This document shows, in pieces, positions 7,027 to 15,986 of a stretch of DNA of 64,000 nucleotides. How positions within the stretch are numbered: the stretch's first letter is position 1; each line of letters opens with the position of its first letter. Both the position numbers and the translations under genes were made by a program. The notes beneath the pieces are model-generated. The model saw only the letters and a list, made by a program, of their open reading frames with translations, ran no database searches and was not told the origin of the DNA. The DNA comes from Candidatus Solirubrobacter pratensis (GTDB lineage Bacteria; Actinomycetota; Thermoleophilia; Solirubrobacterales; Solirubrobacteraceae): NCBI RefSeq assembly GCF_000425945.1, contig NZ_KE384480.1, positions 528,599-592,598 of the forward strand, in the 5' to 3' direction.

Positions 7027-9405
7027 TCAGCGCGCGACCGTGAAGCGGACGGTGAGCGGGCCGACGCGGTTGCCGTCGCTGTCCAGCGCCGTGACCGCGA
7101 GCCGATAGGCGCCGCGGCGCAGGGTGCGGCCGGCGAAGCGGCGGGTGAGCGTGAAGGCGTACGAGCCGGCGCCGGCCCGCAGCGAGCGCTTCCCGGGCAG
7201 CGTCGCGAAGCGCGTGCAGCGGCGATGCAGCGAGCGGCGGGGGAGGACGCAGCGCGAGCCGCTGCGGCGGCCCTTGCGCGCGGCCTGCACGGTGACCGTC
7301 AGGCTCGCGGGCCGCGTGAGCCGCAGCGTGACGCGGGCGCGGCGGCGCAGCGAGCGCGGCACGATCCGAAGACCGCTCAGGCGGACGGCAGCGGCCGGCG
7401 GCGGCGGAGGCGGCGGCGCAGGCGGCGGGGCCGCGACGAAGGAGGCGCTCGAGGTCTGGTCGCCGCTCATCGTGACCGTGCACGTGAGCGCGAGCCCGGT
7501 GCACGCGCCGCTCCAGCCCGTGAACATGCTGCCCGGCTCCGCGGCAGCGGTCAGGGTGACCGCGCCGCCGGGGCCGAAGTGCTGCGAGCAGTCCGTGGCG
7601 CACTGGATCCCCGGCGGGTTGCTGGTGACGCGCCCGCGCGTGATCGCGTCGACCGCCACCGTGAGCTGCGGCGGACGCGGCACCGCGACGCCCGCCTCGT
7701 CGAAGCGCAGCACGCGGTTGTTGCCCGAGTCGGCGACCAGCAGCGTGCGGCCGTCGGCACTGAGCGCGAGCCCCGCCGCGCCGGCGACCTGGCCGGCCCC
7801 CGGCCCTTCGGCGGCGATCGTCGTCGTCGCGCCGCCGGAGACCTTCACCACGCGCCGCGCCTCGGCCACGTAGAGGGCGCCGCCTCCCGCGGCGAGGCCG
7901 GTGGGATGGTCCCAGGCGCCGGGAACCGCAGCTCCGTCCCTGAACACGCCCGTGTCGTCCGCGAAGTAGACCGTGGAGCCGTCGCACGCGACCGCGCTCG
8001 GGTTCGAGAGCCCGGAGTACGTCGCTCCGCCGAGCTGCTGCACCACGCCGTGGCCCGTGTCGGCGATCACCACGCCGCAACCCCCGGCGGCGATCGCGCG
8101 CGGGCCGGCGAGCCCGCCGATCGTCTGGAGCACCGCTCCGTCCGGGGTGATCTCGACCACCCGGTCGTTGCCGGTGTCGGCCACCCACACGTTCCCCGCC
8201 TGGTCGTACGCGACGCCCTGCGGGAGCAGGAACTGGCCGCCGGCGGCGCCGCCGGTCGCGAAGCCCGTCGACTGGCTGACGAGCCCGTACTGACCCGCGT
8301 AGGCGCCGTCAGGCCCGAAGCGCTCGATCCGGTGGTCGAACGTGTCCGCGACCGTCACGCCGCCGTCGGGCGCGAAGGCGACGCCGCGCGGGCGCGTGAC
8401 GTAGCCCGGCCCGCGGCCCTGGATGCCCCACGCGGCGACGAGGTTGCCGGCCGGGTCGAGCTCCTGCACGCGGTTGTTGGCCGTGTCGGCCACGACCACG
8501 CCGCCGCGCGGATCGTCCGCCAGCGCCCCGACGGAGCGGACGATCGCGAACTGGCCCGGAACGCCGCGCCCGCCGCGTCCGAAGGCCCCCAGGACGCCGA
8601 GGCTTCCGGCGTCGAACACGTCGACGCGGTCGTTGAGGTTGTCGGCGACATAGAGCCGGTTCGGCGTGGAGGCGTCGACCGCGACGTCATAGGGGTTACG
8701 GAACTGGCCGGCGCCGGTGCCGTAGCTGCCGGTCTGGGCGACGAACGCGAGCGTGCGCGGGTCGAGCACGACGATCCGCTGGTTGTCGTCGTCGGCCACG
8801 TAGAGCCGCGTGCCGGCGGGGTCGAGCGCGACGCCCTGGGGGTTGTTGAGCCCGAGCCCGCTGCTGAACGCCGGCGTGCCGAACGCGGCGCCGTCGAACG
8901 GGACGCGGACGACGCGGTCGAACCCCGGGTCCACGACGTAGACGGCGCCCGCGCCCACCGCCACTCCGCCCGCGCTGATCCCGTTGCCGGTGGCCGGATC
9001 CCCGCCCAGCGCGTCGATCACCGAGCGGTCGCCCCAGCTCGCGAGGTACGCGCCGGAGGGCGAGAAGACCTGCACGCGGTCGTTCTCGGAGTCGAGCACG
9101 AACACCCGTCCCGCGCGGTCGGTCGCGACGCCGCCGACGACGCCGAGCCGGCCCGGCTCGCGCGCCAGCGCCCGGTAGCCGAACGAGAAGCGGAAGTCGC
9201 CTCCCGCTCCATAGACGCCGACGCGGCCGCCGTACTCGTCGCCGACGAGCACGGTCTGGCCGCCGGGGGCATACGCGAGCGCCTGCGGGAACCGGAAGAC
9301 GCCGGGCCCGTTGGCGGGCTCGCCGACCTCGGACGGCGTCATGGCCGCCGACGCCGGCGGGGCGAGCAGTGCGACCGCGATGAGCGCAGCGAGGAGCGAC
9401 CTCAC
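7027..9405 (-). CDS. Secreted NHL-repeat beta-propeller protein with bacterial repeat domain
   Basis: 792 aa from GTG 9405, preceded by GAGGGG. A signal peptide (MRSLLAALIAVALLAPPASA) is followed by many NHL repeats (LYVADDDNQRIVVLD, VWVADTGNDRVVEI, VVADTANNRVQELD), giving one or two beta-propellers over about residues 25-555. Next is an InlB-B-like repeat with paired Cys (CATDCSQHFGPGGAVTLTA ... FTGWSGACTGLALTC), a proline linker, and a basic Arg-rich C-terminal domain (about 675-792). It is exported and probably binds protein or polysaccharide at the cell surface; no enzymatic motif is seen. Confidence 0.85.
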   Translation of the reverse strand: MRSLLAALIAVALLAPPASAAMTPSEVGEPANGPGVFRFPQALAYAPGGQTVLVGDEYGGRVGVYGAGGDFRFSFGYRALAREPGRLGVVGGVATDRAGRVFVLDSENDRVQVFSPSGAYLASWGDRSVIDALGGDPATGNGISAGGVAVGAGAVYVVDPGFDRVVRVPFDGAAFGTPAFSSGLGLNNPQGVALDPAGTRLYVADDDNQRIVVLDPRTLAFVAQTGSYGTGAGQFRNPYDVAVDASTPNRLYVADNLNDRVDVFDAGSLGVLGAFGRGGRGVPGQFAIVRSVGALADDPRGGVVVADTANNRVQELDPAGNLVAAWGIQGRGPGYVTRPRGVAFAPDGGVTVADTFDHRIERFGPDGAYAGQYGLVSQSTGFATGGAAGGQFLLPQGVAYDQAGNVWVADTGNDRVVEITPDGAVLQTIGGLAGPRAIAAGGCGVVIADTGHGVVQQLGGATYSGLSNPSAVACDGSTVYFADDTGVFRDGAAVPGAWDHPTGLAAGGGALYVAEARRVVKVSGGATTTIAAEGPGAGQVAGAAGLALSADGRTLLVADSGNNRVLRFDEAGVAVPRPPQLTVAVDAITRGRVTSNPPGIQCATDCSQHFGPGGAVTLTAAAEPGSMFTGWSGACTGLALTCTVTMSGDQTSSASFVAAPPPAPPPPPPPAAAVRLSGLRIVPRSLRRRARVTLRLTRPASLTVTVQAARKGRRSGSRCVLPRRSLHRRCTRFATLPGKRSLRAGAGSYAFTLTRRFAGRTLRRGAYRLAVTALDSDGNRVGPLTVRFTVAR

Positions 9406-9529
9406 GCACCCCTCAACCGGCGTCCCCCGCCGGAGTCGCGGCAGCGTGCGAGCGTTGGCGCCGTGCCGTGCCTGTCGTTCTCATCGTCCTCAGCGCAGAC
9501 GCGGGCGGCGGGCGATACCGTCGCGGCTG

Positions 9530-10552
9530 ATGTTGCGCACTGAAACGCACGTTCTCGCGCTCCGCGAGACCTTCCAGATCGCCCGCGGTGCCGCGGACGA
9601 AGAGCCGGTCGTCGCGGTCGAGCTCGAGCACGACGGCGTCCTCGCCCGCGGCGAGGGCGCGCCGGTGGACTACTGGGGCGAGACGACAGGCACGATGCGC
9701 GAGGCGCTCGAGGCCGAGGGCGAGGCACTGCTCGGCGACGACCTGTTCGCGCTGGAGGACATCAGCGCGCGGCTGAAGGCCTGGGACGGGCCGCAGGGGG
9801 CGAAGATGGCGCTCGACGGCGCGCTGCACGACTGGCTCGGCCGCCGCGTCGGCCAGCCGCTGCGCCACCTGCTCGGCACCGCTCGCGTGACGCCGCCGAC
9901 CTCCTACACGATCGGGATCGACAGCGTCGAGGGGACGGCCGACCGCACGCGCCGGGCGACCGGCTACGAGGTGCTCAAGGTCAAGGTCGGCGGGCCGGGC
10001 GACCTCGAGCGGCTGCGCGCGGTGCGCGCCGAGACCGGCGCGCGGATCCGCATCGACGGCAACGAAGGCTGGGACATCGACACGGCGCGCGACCTGACGC
10101 CGGACCTGATCGAGCTCGGCGTCGAGTTCGTCGAGCAGCCCTTCCCGGCTGCGGACCTCGACTCCTTCCGCGCGTACCGCGCGCTGGAGCCGCGCCTGCC
10201 GGTCCTGATCGACGAGGGCTGCAAGGACCTCGGCTCGGTCGCCGGGATCGCCGGCTACGCCGACGGGATCGCCGGCTACGCCGACGGGATCGTCATCAAG
10301 CTCTCCAAGTGCGGCGGGATCCGCGAGGCGCTGCGGATGATCCACGCCGCCCGCGCGCTGGACCTGAAGGTCATGCTCGGGTGCATGATCGAGTCCGAGC
10401 TGGGTATCGCCCAGGCCGCGCAGCTCGGCTCGCTGGCCGACTACATCGACCTCGACGGCCACCTGCTGATCTCGTCGCGGCCGTTCTCGGGCCTCGGGCT
10501 GCAGGACGGCCGGCTGGTGCTCTCCGACGGTCCCGGGCTGGGCGTCCAATGA
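9530..10552 (+). CDS. dgcA: Enolase-superfamily racemase/epimerase (DgcA / dipeptide epimerase type)
   Basis: 340 aa from ATG 9530. It is muconate-lactonizing-type enolase superfamily: N-terminal capping domain, barrel with catalytic lysines in KVKVGG, metal ligands in RIDGNEGWD, EFVEQPF and LIDEGC, and the KLSKCGG lysine near residue 262. Such proteins are usually called L-Ala-D/L-Glu epimerase. Next to a DUF1611 gene it more likely acts as the N-acetyl-D-glutamate racemase DgcA of a D-glutamate catabolic pair. An exact 21-bp tandem duplication inserts seven extra residues (GIAGYAD twice) between the DE ligand and the lysine. The last bases overlap the next start (ATGA). Confidence 0.82.
   Translation: MLRTETHVLALRETFQIARGAADEEPVVAVELEHDGVLARGEGAPVDYWGETTGTMREALEAEGEALLGDDLFALEDISARLKAWDGPQGAKMALDGALHDWLGRRVGQPLRHLLGTARVTPPTSYTIGIDSVEGTADRTRRATGYEVLKVKVGGPGDLERLRAVRAETGARIRIDGNEGWDIDTARDLTPDLIELGVEFVEQPFPAADLDSFRAYRALEPRLPVLIDEGCKDLGSVAGIAGYADGIAGYADGIVIKLSKCGGIREALRMIHAARALDLKVMLGCMIESELGIAQAAQLGSLADYIDLDGHLLISSRPFSGLGLQDGRLVLSDGPGLGVQ
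10244..10285 (+). repeat. Exact 21-bp tandem duplication inside dgcA
   Basis: Bases 10244-10264 and 10265-10285 are identical and in frame, duplicating GIAGYAD. Perfect identity suggests a recent slippage or unequal-crossover event. It lies in the active-site barrel region. Confidence 0.95.
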
Positions 10553-11565
10553 AGCTCGCGCTGTTCACCGACGGGCTCTTCGACGAGTCCAGCGCGAAGA
10601 CCGCGCACGGCATCCTGCGCTACGGCGAGCGCGAGGTCGTCGCCGTCGTCGACGTGAAGTCCGCGGGGCGGCTCGCGAACGAGGTCGTTCCCTACGCGCG
10701 CCGGCCGGTGCCGATCGTGGCCGGCGTGGCGGATGCCGTGCGGCTCGGCGCCGACACGCTGGTGATCGGCGTCGCGCCGATGGGCGGCGCGCTGACGGCC
10801 GGCTGGCGCGCCGTGCTGCTGGAGGCGATCGCCGCCGGGCTCGACCTCGAGGCCGGCCTGCACACGGTCCTCTCCGAGGATCCCGAGATCGCGGCGGCGG
10901 CGGCCGCCGCCGGCGTCCAGCTGCGCGACCTGCGCGCCGCGCCGCCGGACCTGTCGGTGCCGAGCGGCACGCGGCCGGACGTGCGCGTCGTCCACACGCT
11001 CGGGTCTGACTGCGCGATCGGGAAGATGTCGGTCACGCTCGAGCTCGACGCCATCGCCCGCGCACGCGGGCTGCGCTCGGCGTTCGTCGCGACCGGCCAG
11101 ACCGGGATCGCGATCACCGGCTGGGGGATCGCCGTCGACCACGTGATCTCGGACTTCGTCAACGGCGCCGCCGCGCGGCTCGTGGAGGAGGGCGCCAAGC
11201 GGGCGGACCTGCTGTTCGTCGAGGGCCAGGGCGCGCTCGGGCATCCCGCGTACTCCGCCGTCACGCTCGGGCTCCTGCACGGCTGCCGGCCCGACGCGCT
11301 GATCCTCTGCCACCGCGCCGGGGCGACGCACAACGACGACTACCCGGAGCTGCCGATCCCGCCGCTGACGGAGCTGATCGCGCGCTGCGAGACCGCCGCG
11401 GGCTGGCTGCGCCCCGCAAAGGTCGCGGCGATCGCGCTGAACACGCGCGGGCTGAGCGACGCGGAGGCGCGGGCGGCGATCGAGGCGGCGGCGTCGGAGA
11501 CGGGCCTGCCCGCCGGCGATCCGGTGCGCTTCGGCGGCGACGAGCTGCTCGACGCCGTGCTGTGA
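10549..11565 (+). CDS. dgcN: DUF1611 P-loop protein, predicted D-glutamate N-acetyltransferase (DgcN)
   Basis: 338 aa from ATG 10549, overlapping the dgcA stop by 4 bases. It has an N-terminal Rossmann-like part (VPIVAGVADAVRLGADTLVIG) and a P-loop-like DUF1611 core with VVHTLGSDCAIGKMSVTLEL near 150, FVATGQTGIAI, VEGQGALGHPAY and LCHRAGATHNDDY. DUF1611 proteins next to an Ala-Glu-epimerase-like gene form the DgcN/DgcA pair: DgcN acetylates D-glutamate and DgcA racemises N-acetyl-D-Glu to the L form. The specific role here is inferred from family and neighbour. Confidence 0.8.
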   Translation: MKLALFTDGLFDESSAKTAHGILRYGEREVVAVVDVKSAGRLANEVVPYARRPVPIVAGVADAVRLGADTLVIGVAPMGGALTAGWRAVLLEAIAAGLDLEAGLHTVLSEDPEIAAAAAAAGVQLRDLRAAPPDLSVPSGTRPDVRVVHTLGSDCAIGKMSVTLELDAIARARGLRSAFVATGQTGIAITGWGIAVDHVISDFVNGAAARLVEEGAKRADLLFVEGQGALGHPAYSAVTLGLLHGCRPDALILCHRAGATHNDDYPELPIPPLTELIARCETAAGWLRPAKVAAIALNTRGLSDAEARAAIEAAASETGLPAGDPVRFGGDELLDAVL

Positions 11566-11584
11566 ATCCGTACGCTTGGCGGGA

Positions 11585-14161
11585 ATGGCGGCGACGGACG
11601 TCCACATCGCCCTGCGGGACGGCTCGACCGCCCGCGTCCGCCCGGTCGTGCCCGGCGACGCCCCGGCGCTGCGCGACTTCCTCGCCGGCCTGTCGGAGAA
11701 CTCGCGCTGGCTGCGCTACTTCACGCTCGGCGTCGACCTCGACGCCGCGGCGCAGCGTGCCGCGGCGGGCGACCGGCCGGAGGGCTATGGCCTGATCGTC
11801 ACGACCGGCGCCGACGATCGCGTCGTCGCCCACGCCGTCTTCGAGGTCGAGCGGCCGGAGCGCGCGGAGATCGCGTTCGCGGTCGCCGACGAGATGCAGG
11901 GGCGCGGGCTGGCGACCGTCCTGCTCGCCCACCTCGCGCAGATCGCGTCCGCACGCGGGATCGAGGAGTTCACGGCGACGGTGCTGCCGGAGAACCGGCG
12001 CATGATCAGCGTCTTCCGCGAGTCGGGCTTCCGGGTGCGCGTGCACGCGTCGCCCGACGGGATCGAGGTCGAGTTCCCGACCGAGCTGGGCGACGACGCG
12101 CTCGTGCGCTTCGAGGACCGCGACCGCGTCGCCGCCGTCGCGGCGGTCGAGCGGATCGTGCGCCCGCGCTCGGTCGCGGTCGTCGGCGCGTCGCGGCGCC
12201 CGGACTCCTTCGGCGGGCTCACGTTCGCGCACGCGCTCGCGGCCGGCTTCCGCGGCGAGCTGTACCCGGTCAATCCGAACGTCGACTTCATCGGCAGCCG
12301 GCAGGCGAGCCCGTCGGTGCTGGAGACGCCCGGCCACGTCGACCTGGCGATCGTCGCCGTGCCGGCGGAGACCGTCCCGTCCGTCGCGCACGACTGCGCG
12401 CAGGCCGGCGTCGCCGGGCTCGTCGTGATCACGGCGGGCTTCGCCGAGGCGGGCGCGGAGGGGGAGGCGCGGCTCGCGGCGCTGCTGGACGCGTGCCGCG
12501 CCGGCGGGATGCGGCTCGTCGGGCCGAACTGCATGGGCGTCGTCAACACCGATCCGGAGGTGCGGCTGAGCGCGACCTTCGCGCGCGCGGACGTGCCGGC
12601 CGGCACCGTCGGCTTCGCGTCCCAGAGCGGCGCGTTCGGGGCCGCAGCGATCGACGGCGTCACGCGCCGCGGGATCGGGCTCTCGACGTTCGTCTCCTTC
12701 GGCGACAAGGCCGACCTCTCCAGCAACGACTGGCTCCAGTACTGGGAGCAGGATCGGGCCACCAGCGTGGTGGCGCTGTACCTGGAGTCGTTCGGCAACC
12801 CGCGCAAGTTCGGCCGCGTCGCGCGCCGGGTCGCACGGGCCAAGCCGGTGCTCGCGATCAAGGCCGGGCGGACGTCGCCGGGGGCGCGCCGCGCGAGCTC
12901 GCACACGGGCGCGCTGCTGGCCGCCACCGACACCGCGGTCGACGCGCTGTTCGCGAGCGCGGGCGTGATCCGCTGCGACGGGCTGGACGACCTGCTCGAC
13001 GCGGCCGCCCTGCTCGCCGAACAGCCGCTGCCGCGCGGCGGGCGGGTCGGGATCGTCGCCAACGCCCGCGGGCCGGCGGTGGTGTGCGGAGACGCCTGCG
13101 CGGACGCGGGCCTGGAGGTCGTGTGCAGCGTCCAGCTCGGCACGACCGAGACGCTGGAGCGCTTCCGTGCGGCCGTCGAGGCGGTCGACGCCGACGCGGT
13201 GATCGCGATCTTCGTCGAGCACATCAGAGCGGACGCCGAGGAGGCCGCCGAGGCGCTCGCGGCGACGCGGCTCGACGCGCCGCTGCTGGCGGTGTTCATG
13301 ACGCCGGGGCCGCTGCCGGAGGTGCTGCGCGGCGCCGCCAAGATCCCCGCGTTCGCCGCGCCGGAGGCCGCCGCCCGCGCGCTCGGCCGCGCCGTCGCCT
13401 ACGTGCGCTGGCGCGAGTCGGCGCCGCCCGAGCCCGCGCCGCTGGAGGACGTCGATCCCGACACCGCCGCCGCCGTGCTCGCCCGCGCGCTCGCCCACGG
13501 CGGCGGCTGGCTTGGGCCGGAGGACGTCGAGGCGCTCCTGCGCGCGTATGGCGTGTGGTTCATCGACCAGCGGCGCGCCGACTCGCCCGCCGCGGCGGCG
13601 CGGGCGGCCGCGGGCCTGGGCGGCACGGTGGCGCTGAAGGCGGTCGTCCCGGACCTGATCCACAAGGCGCGCGCCGGCGCCGTGCGGCTGCACCTGCACG
13701 GGCAGGGCGCGATCCGCCGGGCGGCGAACGAACTGCACGAGCGCTTCGGGGACCTCGACGGCTACGTCGTCCAGCGGATGGCCGAGCCGGGCGTCGAGAT
13801 GCTCGTCGGCGTGCTCGCCGACGAGCGCTTCGGACCGGTCGTCGCGTGCGCCGCGGGCGGTGAGGCGGTGCAGGAGATCGCCGACGTCCAGGTCCGGCTC
13901 GCGCCGATCGCGCCTGAGCAGGCGATCGAGATGATCGGCGGGCTGCGGACCGCGGCGCTGCTGCAGCGCGCGGGCGCGGACATCGACGCGCTGGCCGACA
14001 TGATCGTCCGCGTGGCGGCGCTCGCTGACGCCCACCCTGCGATCGCCGAGCTCGACTGCAACCCGGTGATCGCCTCCCCGCGCGGCGCGCTCGCCGTCGA
14101 CGCCCGCGTGCGGGTCGCGCCGCCGGCCGTCCAGCCGCCCTTCCCGGCGCTCGGCCGATGA
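11585..14161 (+). CDS. GNAT - ADP-forming acyl-CoA synthetase fusion (Pat-like protein acyltransferase)
   Basis: 858 aa from ATG 11585; an in-frame TTG at 11576 is the alternative. Order: GNAT domain (about 5-170, QGRGLATVLLAHL acetyl-CoA loop), CoA-binding domain (VRPRSVAVVGASRRPDSFGG near 195), succinyl-CoA-ligase-like domains (GPNCMGV, ASQSGAFG, SSHTGAL), then ATP-grasp (ALKAVVPDLIHK, YVVQRMAEPGVEM). This is the build of bacterial lysine acetyltransferases of the Pat type, here with GNAT first. The His of SSHTGAL, which is the phosphorylated residue in active ADP-forming synthetases, is kept, so synthetase activity may remain. It starts 19 bases after dgcN. Confidence 0.88.
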   Translation: MAATDVHIALRDGSTARVRPVVPGDAPALRDFLAGLSENSRWLRYFTLGVDLDAAAQRAAAGDRPEGYGLIVTTGADDRVVAHAVFEVERPERAEIAFAVADEMQGRGLATVLLAHLAQIASARGIEEFTATVLPENRRMISVFRESGFRVRVHASPDGIEVEFPTELGDDALVRFEDRDRVAAVAAVERIVRPRSVAVVGASRRPDSFGGLTFAHALAAGFRGELYPVNPNVDFIGSRQASPSVLETPGHVDLAIVAVPAETVPSVAHDCAQAGVAGLVVITAGFAEAGAEGEARLAALLDACRAGGMRLVGPNCMGVVNTDPEVRLSATFARADVPAGTVGFASQSGAFGAAAIDGVTRRGIGLSTFVSFGDKADLSSNDWLQYWEQDRATSVVALYLESFGNPRKFGRVARRVARAKPVLAIKAGRTSPGARRASSHTGALLAATDTAVDALFASAGVIRCDGLDDLLDAAALLAEQPLPRGGRVGIVANARGPAVVCGDACADAGLEVVCSVQLGTTETLERFRAAVEAVDADAVIAIFVEHIRADAEEAAEALAATRLDAPLLAVFMTPGPLPEVLRGAAKIPAFAAPEAAARALGRAVAYVRWRESAPPEPAPLEDVDPDTAAAVLARALAHGGGWLGPEDVEALLRAYGVWFIDQRRADSPAAAARAAAGLGGTVALKAVVPDLIHKARAGAVRLHLHGQGAIRRAANELHERFGDLDGYVVQRMAEPGVEMLVGVLADERFGPVVACAAGGEAVQEIADVQVRLAPIAPEQAIEMIGGLRTAALLQRAGADIDALADMIVRVAALADAHPAIAELDCNPVIASPRGALAVDARVRVAPPAVQPPFPALGR

Positions 14162-14200
14162 AGCGGATCCGCCTGCTGGACGCCGAGAAGGCGGTCGAGC

Positions 14201-15235
14201 TCAGCGTGGCGTGAGCCGCGTCGCGGCCGCCTTCCACGTCGCGGTCACCTTCGCGCCCGGCGCCAGCTCGAGGTCGCGCACCGCCGCGGCCGTCACCTCG
14301 GCGACGAGCGGCTGCGCCGCGGCCAGGCCGACGCGCGCGCGGCCGCCGACCGCCGTGACCGACAGCACCTCGGCGCGCACGTGGTTCTGCGCCGAGCCCG
14401 GCGCCGCGCTGCGCTCGAGCACGATCTCCCACGGGTAGACGCTCGCCGCCACCGGTCCCTCGGCGGCGTCGGTGCTCATCACGGTCCCGCCGCCTTCGAG
14501 CGCGACGATCGTCGCGCCGTCCGGCCCCGGGCGCGCCGTCCCGACGAGCACGACGGCGCCGGTGAAGTCGGCGACGAACGCGGATCCCGGCCGCGCGGAC
14601 AGCTCGCCGGCGGTGCCGATCTGGACGATCCGGCCGCGGTCGAGCACGCCGACGCGGTCGCCGAGCTGCGCCGCCTCGTGGAAGTCGTGCGTGACCAGCA
14701 GCGCCGGCACGCCGGTCTCGCGCAGGACGCCGGCAAGCTCGCGCGCGGCGGCCGCGCGCGTGCGGGCGTCGAGCGCCGACAGCGGCTCGTCGAGCAGCAG
14801 CACGTCCGGCTCGCGGGCGAGCGCCCGGGCGACGGCGACGCGCTGGCGCTCGCCGCCCGACAGCTGCCCGGGCCGGGCGTCGGCGCGCGCCGCGAGCCCG
14901 AAGCGGTCGAGCAGCTCGAGCGCGCGCTCGCGGCCGACGCCCGCGTAGGCGACGTTCCTCCACGCCGGCATGTGCCCGAACAGCGCGTAGTCCTGGAACA
15001 CGTAGCCGCAGCGACGGCGCTCGGGCGGGAGGTCGACGCGCTCGTCCAGCCACACGTCGCCGCCGCACGACACGAGCCCGCGCTCGGGCTTGAGCAGCCC
15101 GGCGACGATCCGCAGGACCGTCGTCTTCCCGGCGCCCGAGGGCCCCGCCAGCGCGAGGCAGCCCCCCGCCGGGACCTCCAGCGCGACGTCGAGGTCGAAC
15201 GCCCCGAGCCGAGCCACCGCCTCAACGCGCAGCAC
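14201..15235 (-). CDS. modC: Molybdate ABC transporter, ATP-binding protein ModC
   Basis: 344 aa from GTG 15235. It powers molybdate import at the cytoplasmic face. Walker A GPSGAGKTT near residue 31, Q-loop in FQDYALF, signature LSGGERQR, Walker B VLLLDEPLSALD, switch His in LVTHDFHEA. The C-terminal part (about 270-344) is a TOBE/Mop-type oxyanion-binding domain. Its start lies 14 bases inside modB, completing a modA-modB-modC order on the minus strand. Sulfate or tungstate uptake is a less likely alternative. Confidence 0.9.
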   Translation of the reverse strand: MLRVEAVARLGAFDLDVALEVPAGGCLALAGPSGAGKTTVLRIVAGLLKPERGLVSCGGDVWLDERVDLPPERRRCGYVFQDYALFGHMPAWRNVAYAGVGRERALELLDRFGLAARADARPGQLSGGERQRVAVARALAREPDVLLLDEPLSALDARTRAAAARELAGVLRETGVPALLVTHDFHEAAQLGDRVGVLDRGRIVQIGTAGELSARPGSAFVADFTGAVVLVGTARPGPDGATIVALEGGGTVMSTDAAEGPVAASVYPWEIVLERSAAPGSAQNHVRAEVLSVTAVGGRARVGLAAAQPLVAEVTAAAVRDLELAPGAKVTATWKAAATRLTPR

Positions 15236-15986
15236 GGAACGCGAGCTTGACGCCCAGCAGCAGCGCGGCCGACACGCAGACGAGCACGGCCGAGAGGCCG
15301 AGCGCGCCCGTGAAGTCGGTCGCGAAGCGCTCGTAGATCGCGAGCGGCACGGTCTGCGTGACGCCGCGGAAGGAGCCCGCGAACATCAGCGTCGCGCCGA
15401 ACTCGCCCAGCGCCCGGCCCCAGGCGAGCGCGAGCCCCGCCGCCAGTCCCGGGAGCGCGGCGGGGATCGCCACCCGCGCCAGCGTCCGCGCCTCGCCTGC
15501 CCCGAGCGTGCGCGACGCGTCGAGCCAGCTGCGGTCGACGGCGCCGAACGCCGCCTGCGCCTGGCGCACGTAGAACGGGGCCGACACGAACGTCAGCGCG
15601 ATCACGACCGCCGCGGTCGAGAGCGCGACGCTGACGCCGAGCGGCGCCAGCAGCCCACGCGGCCCCAGCGCGGCGAGCAGCCCGATCCCCGCCACGGCCG
15701 GGGGGAGGACCAGCGGCAGCTCGACCAGCGTGACGAGCAGTTCGCGGCCGCGGAACGAGCGCGTCGCGAGCAGCCAGGCCGCCGGCGTCCCGACCGCCAC
15801 GATCAGGACGATCGCCGTCAACGAGGTCTGCAGCGACAGCCGCAGCGCGTCTGTCGCGCTCGGGTCGTCCAGGCTCGAGACCAGCTGGGCCGGCCCGACG
15901 TCGAGGAAGATCGCCACGACCGGCAGGATCAGGAACGCGAGGACGACCGCGAGCGCGGCGACCAGCAGCGCGGCGAACCAGCTCAC
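15222..15986 (-). CDS. modB: Molybdate ABC transporter permease ModB
   Basis: 254 aa from GTG 15986, which overlaps the modA stop (GTGA). It has about six membrane helices, beginning SWFAALLVAALAVVLAFLIL, and the inner-membrane permease EAA loop AFGAVDRSWLDASRTLGAGE followed by P-AALPGL. ALGEFGATLMFAGSF is typical of ModB. It forms the translocation pore for ModC and ModA. Confidence 0.92.
   Translation of the reverse strand: MSWFAALLVAALAVVLAFLILPVVAIFLDVGPAQLVSSLDDPSATDALRLSLQTSLTAIVLIVAVGTPAAWLLATRSFRGRELLVTLVELPLVLPPAVAGIGLLAALGPRGLLAPLGVSVALSTAAVVIALTFVSAPFYVRQAQAAFGAVDRSWLDASRTLGAGEARTLARVAIPAALPGLAAGLALAWGRALGEFGATLMFAGSFRGVTQTVPLAIYERFATDFTGALGLSAVLVCVSAALLLGVKLAFRAAR

Noticed and set aside
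6559..9543. Plus-strand open frame of almost 1000 codons
   Set aside because: Antisense to the NHL-repeat gene, whose signal peptide and repeats are unmistakable.
11261..14035. Long (over 900 codons) minus-strand open frame
   Set aside because: Antisense to clear genes; Arg/Asp/His-rich low-complexity product typical of the high-GC shadow frame.
14158..14214. 18-codon ORF starting on the stop of the GNAT/acyl-CoA synthetase gene
   Set aside because: Too short, overlaps the 3' end of modC on the other strand, and shows no family features.
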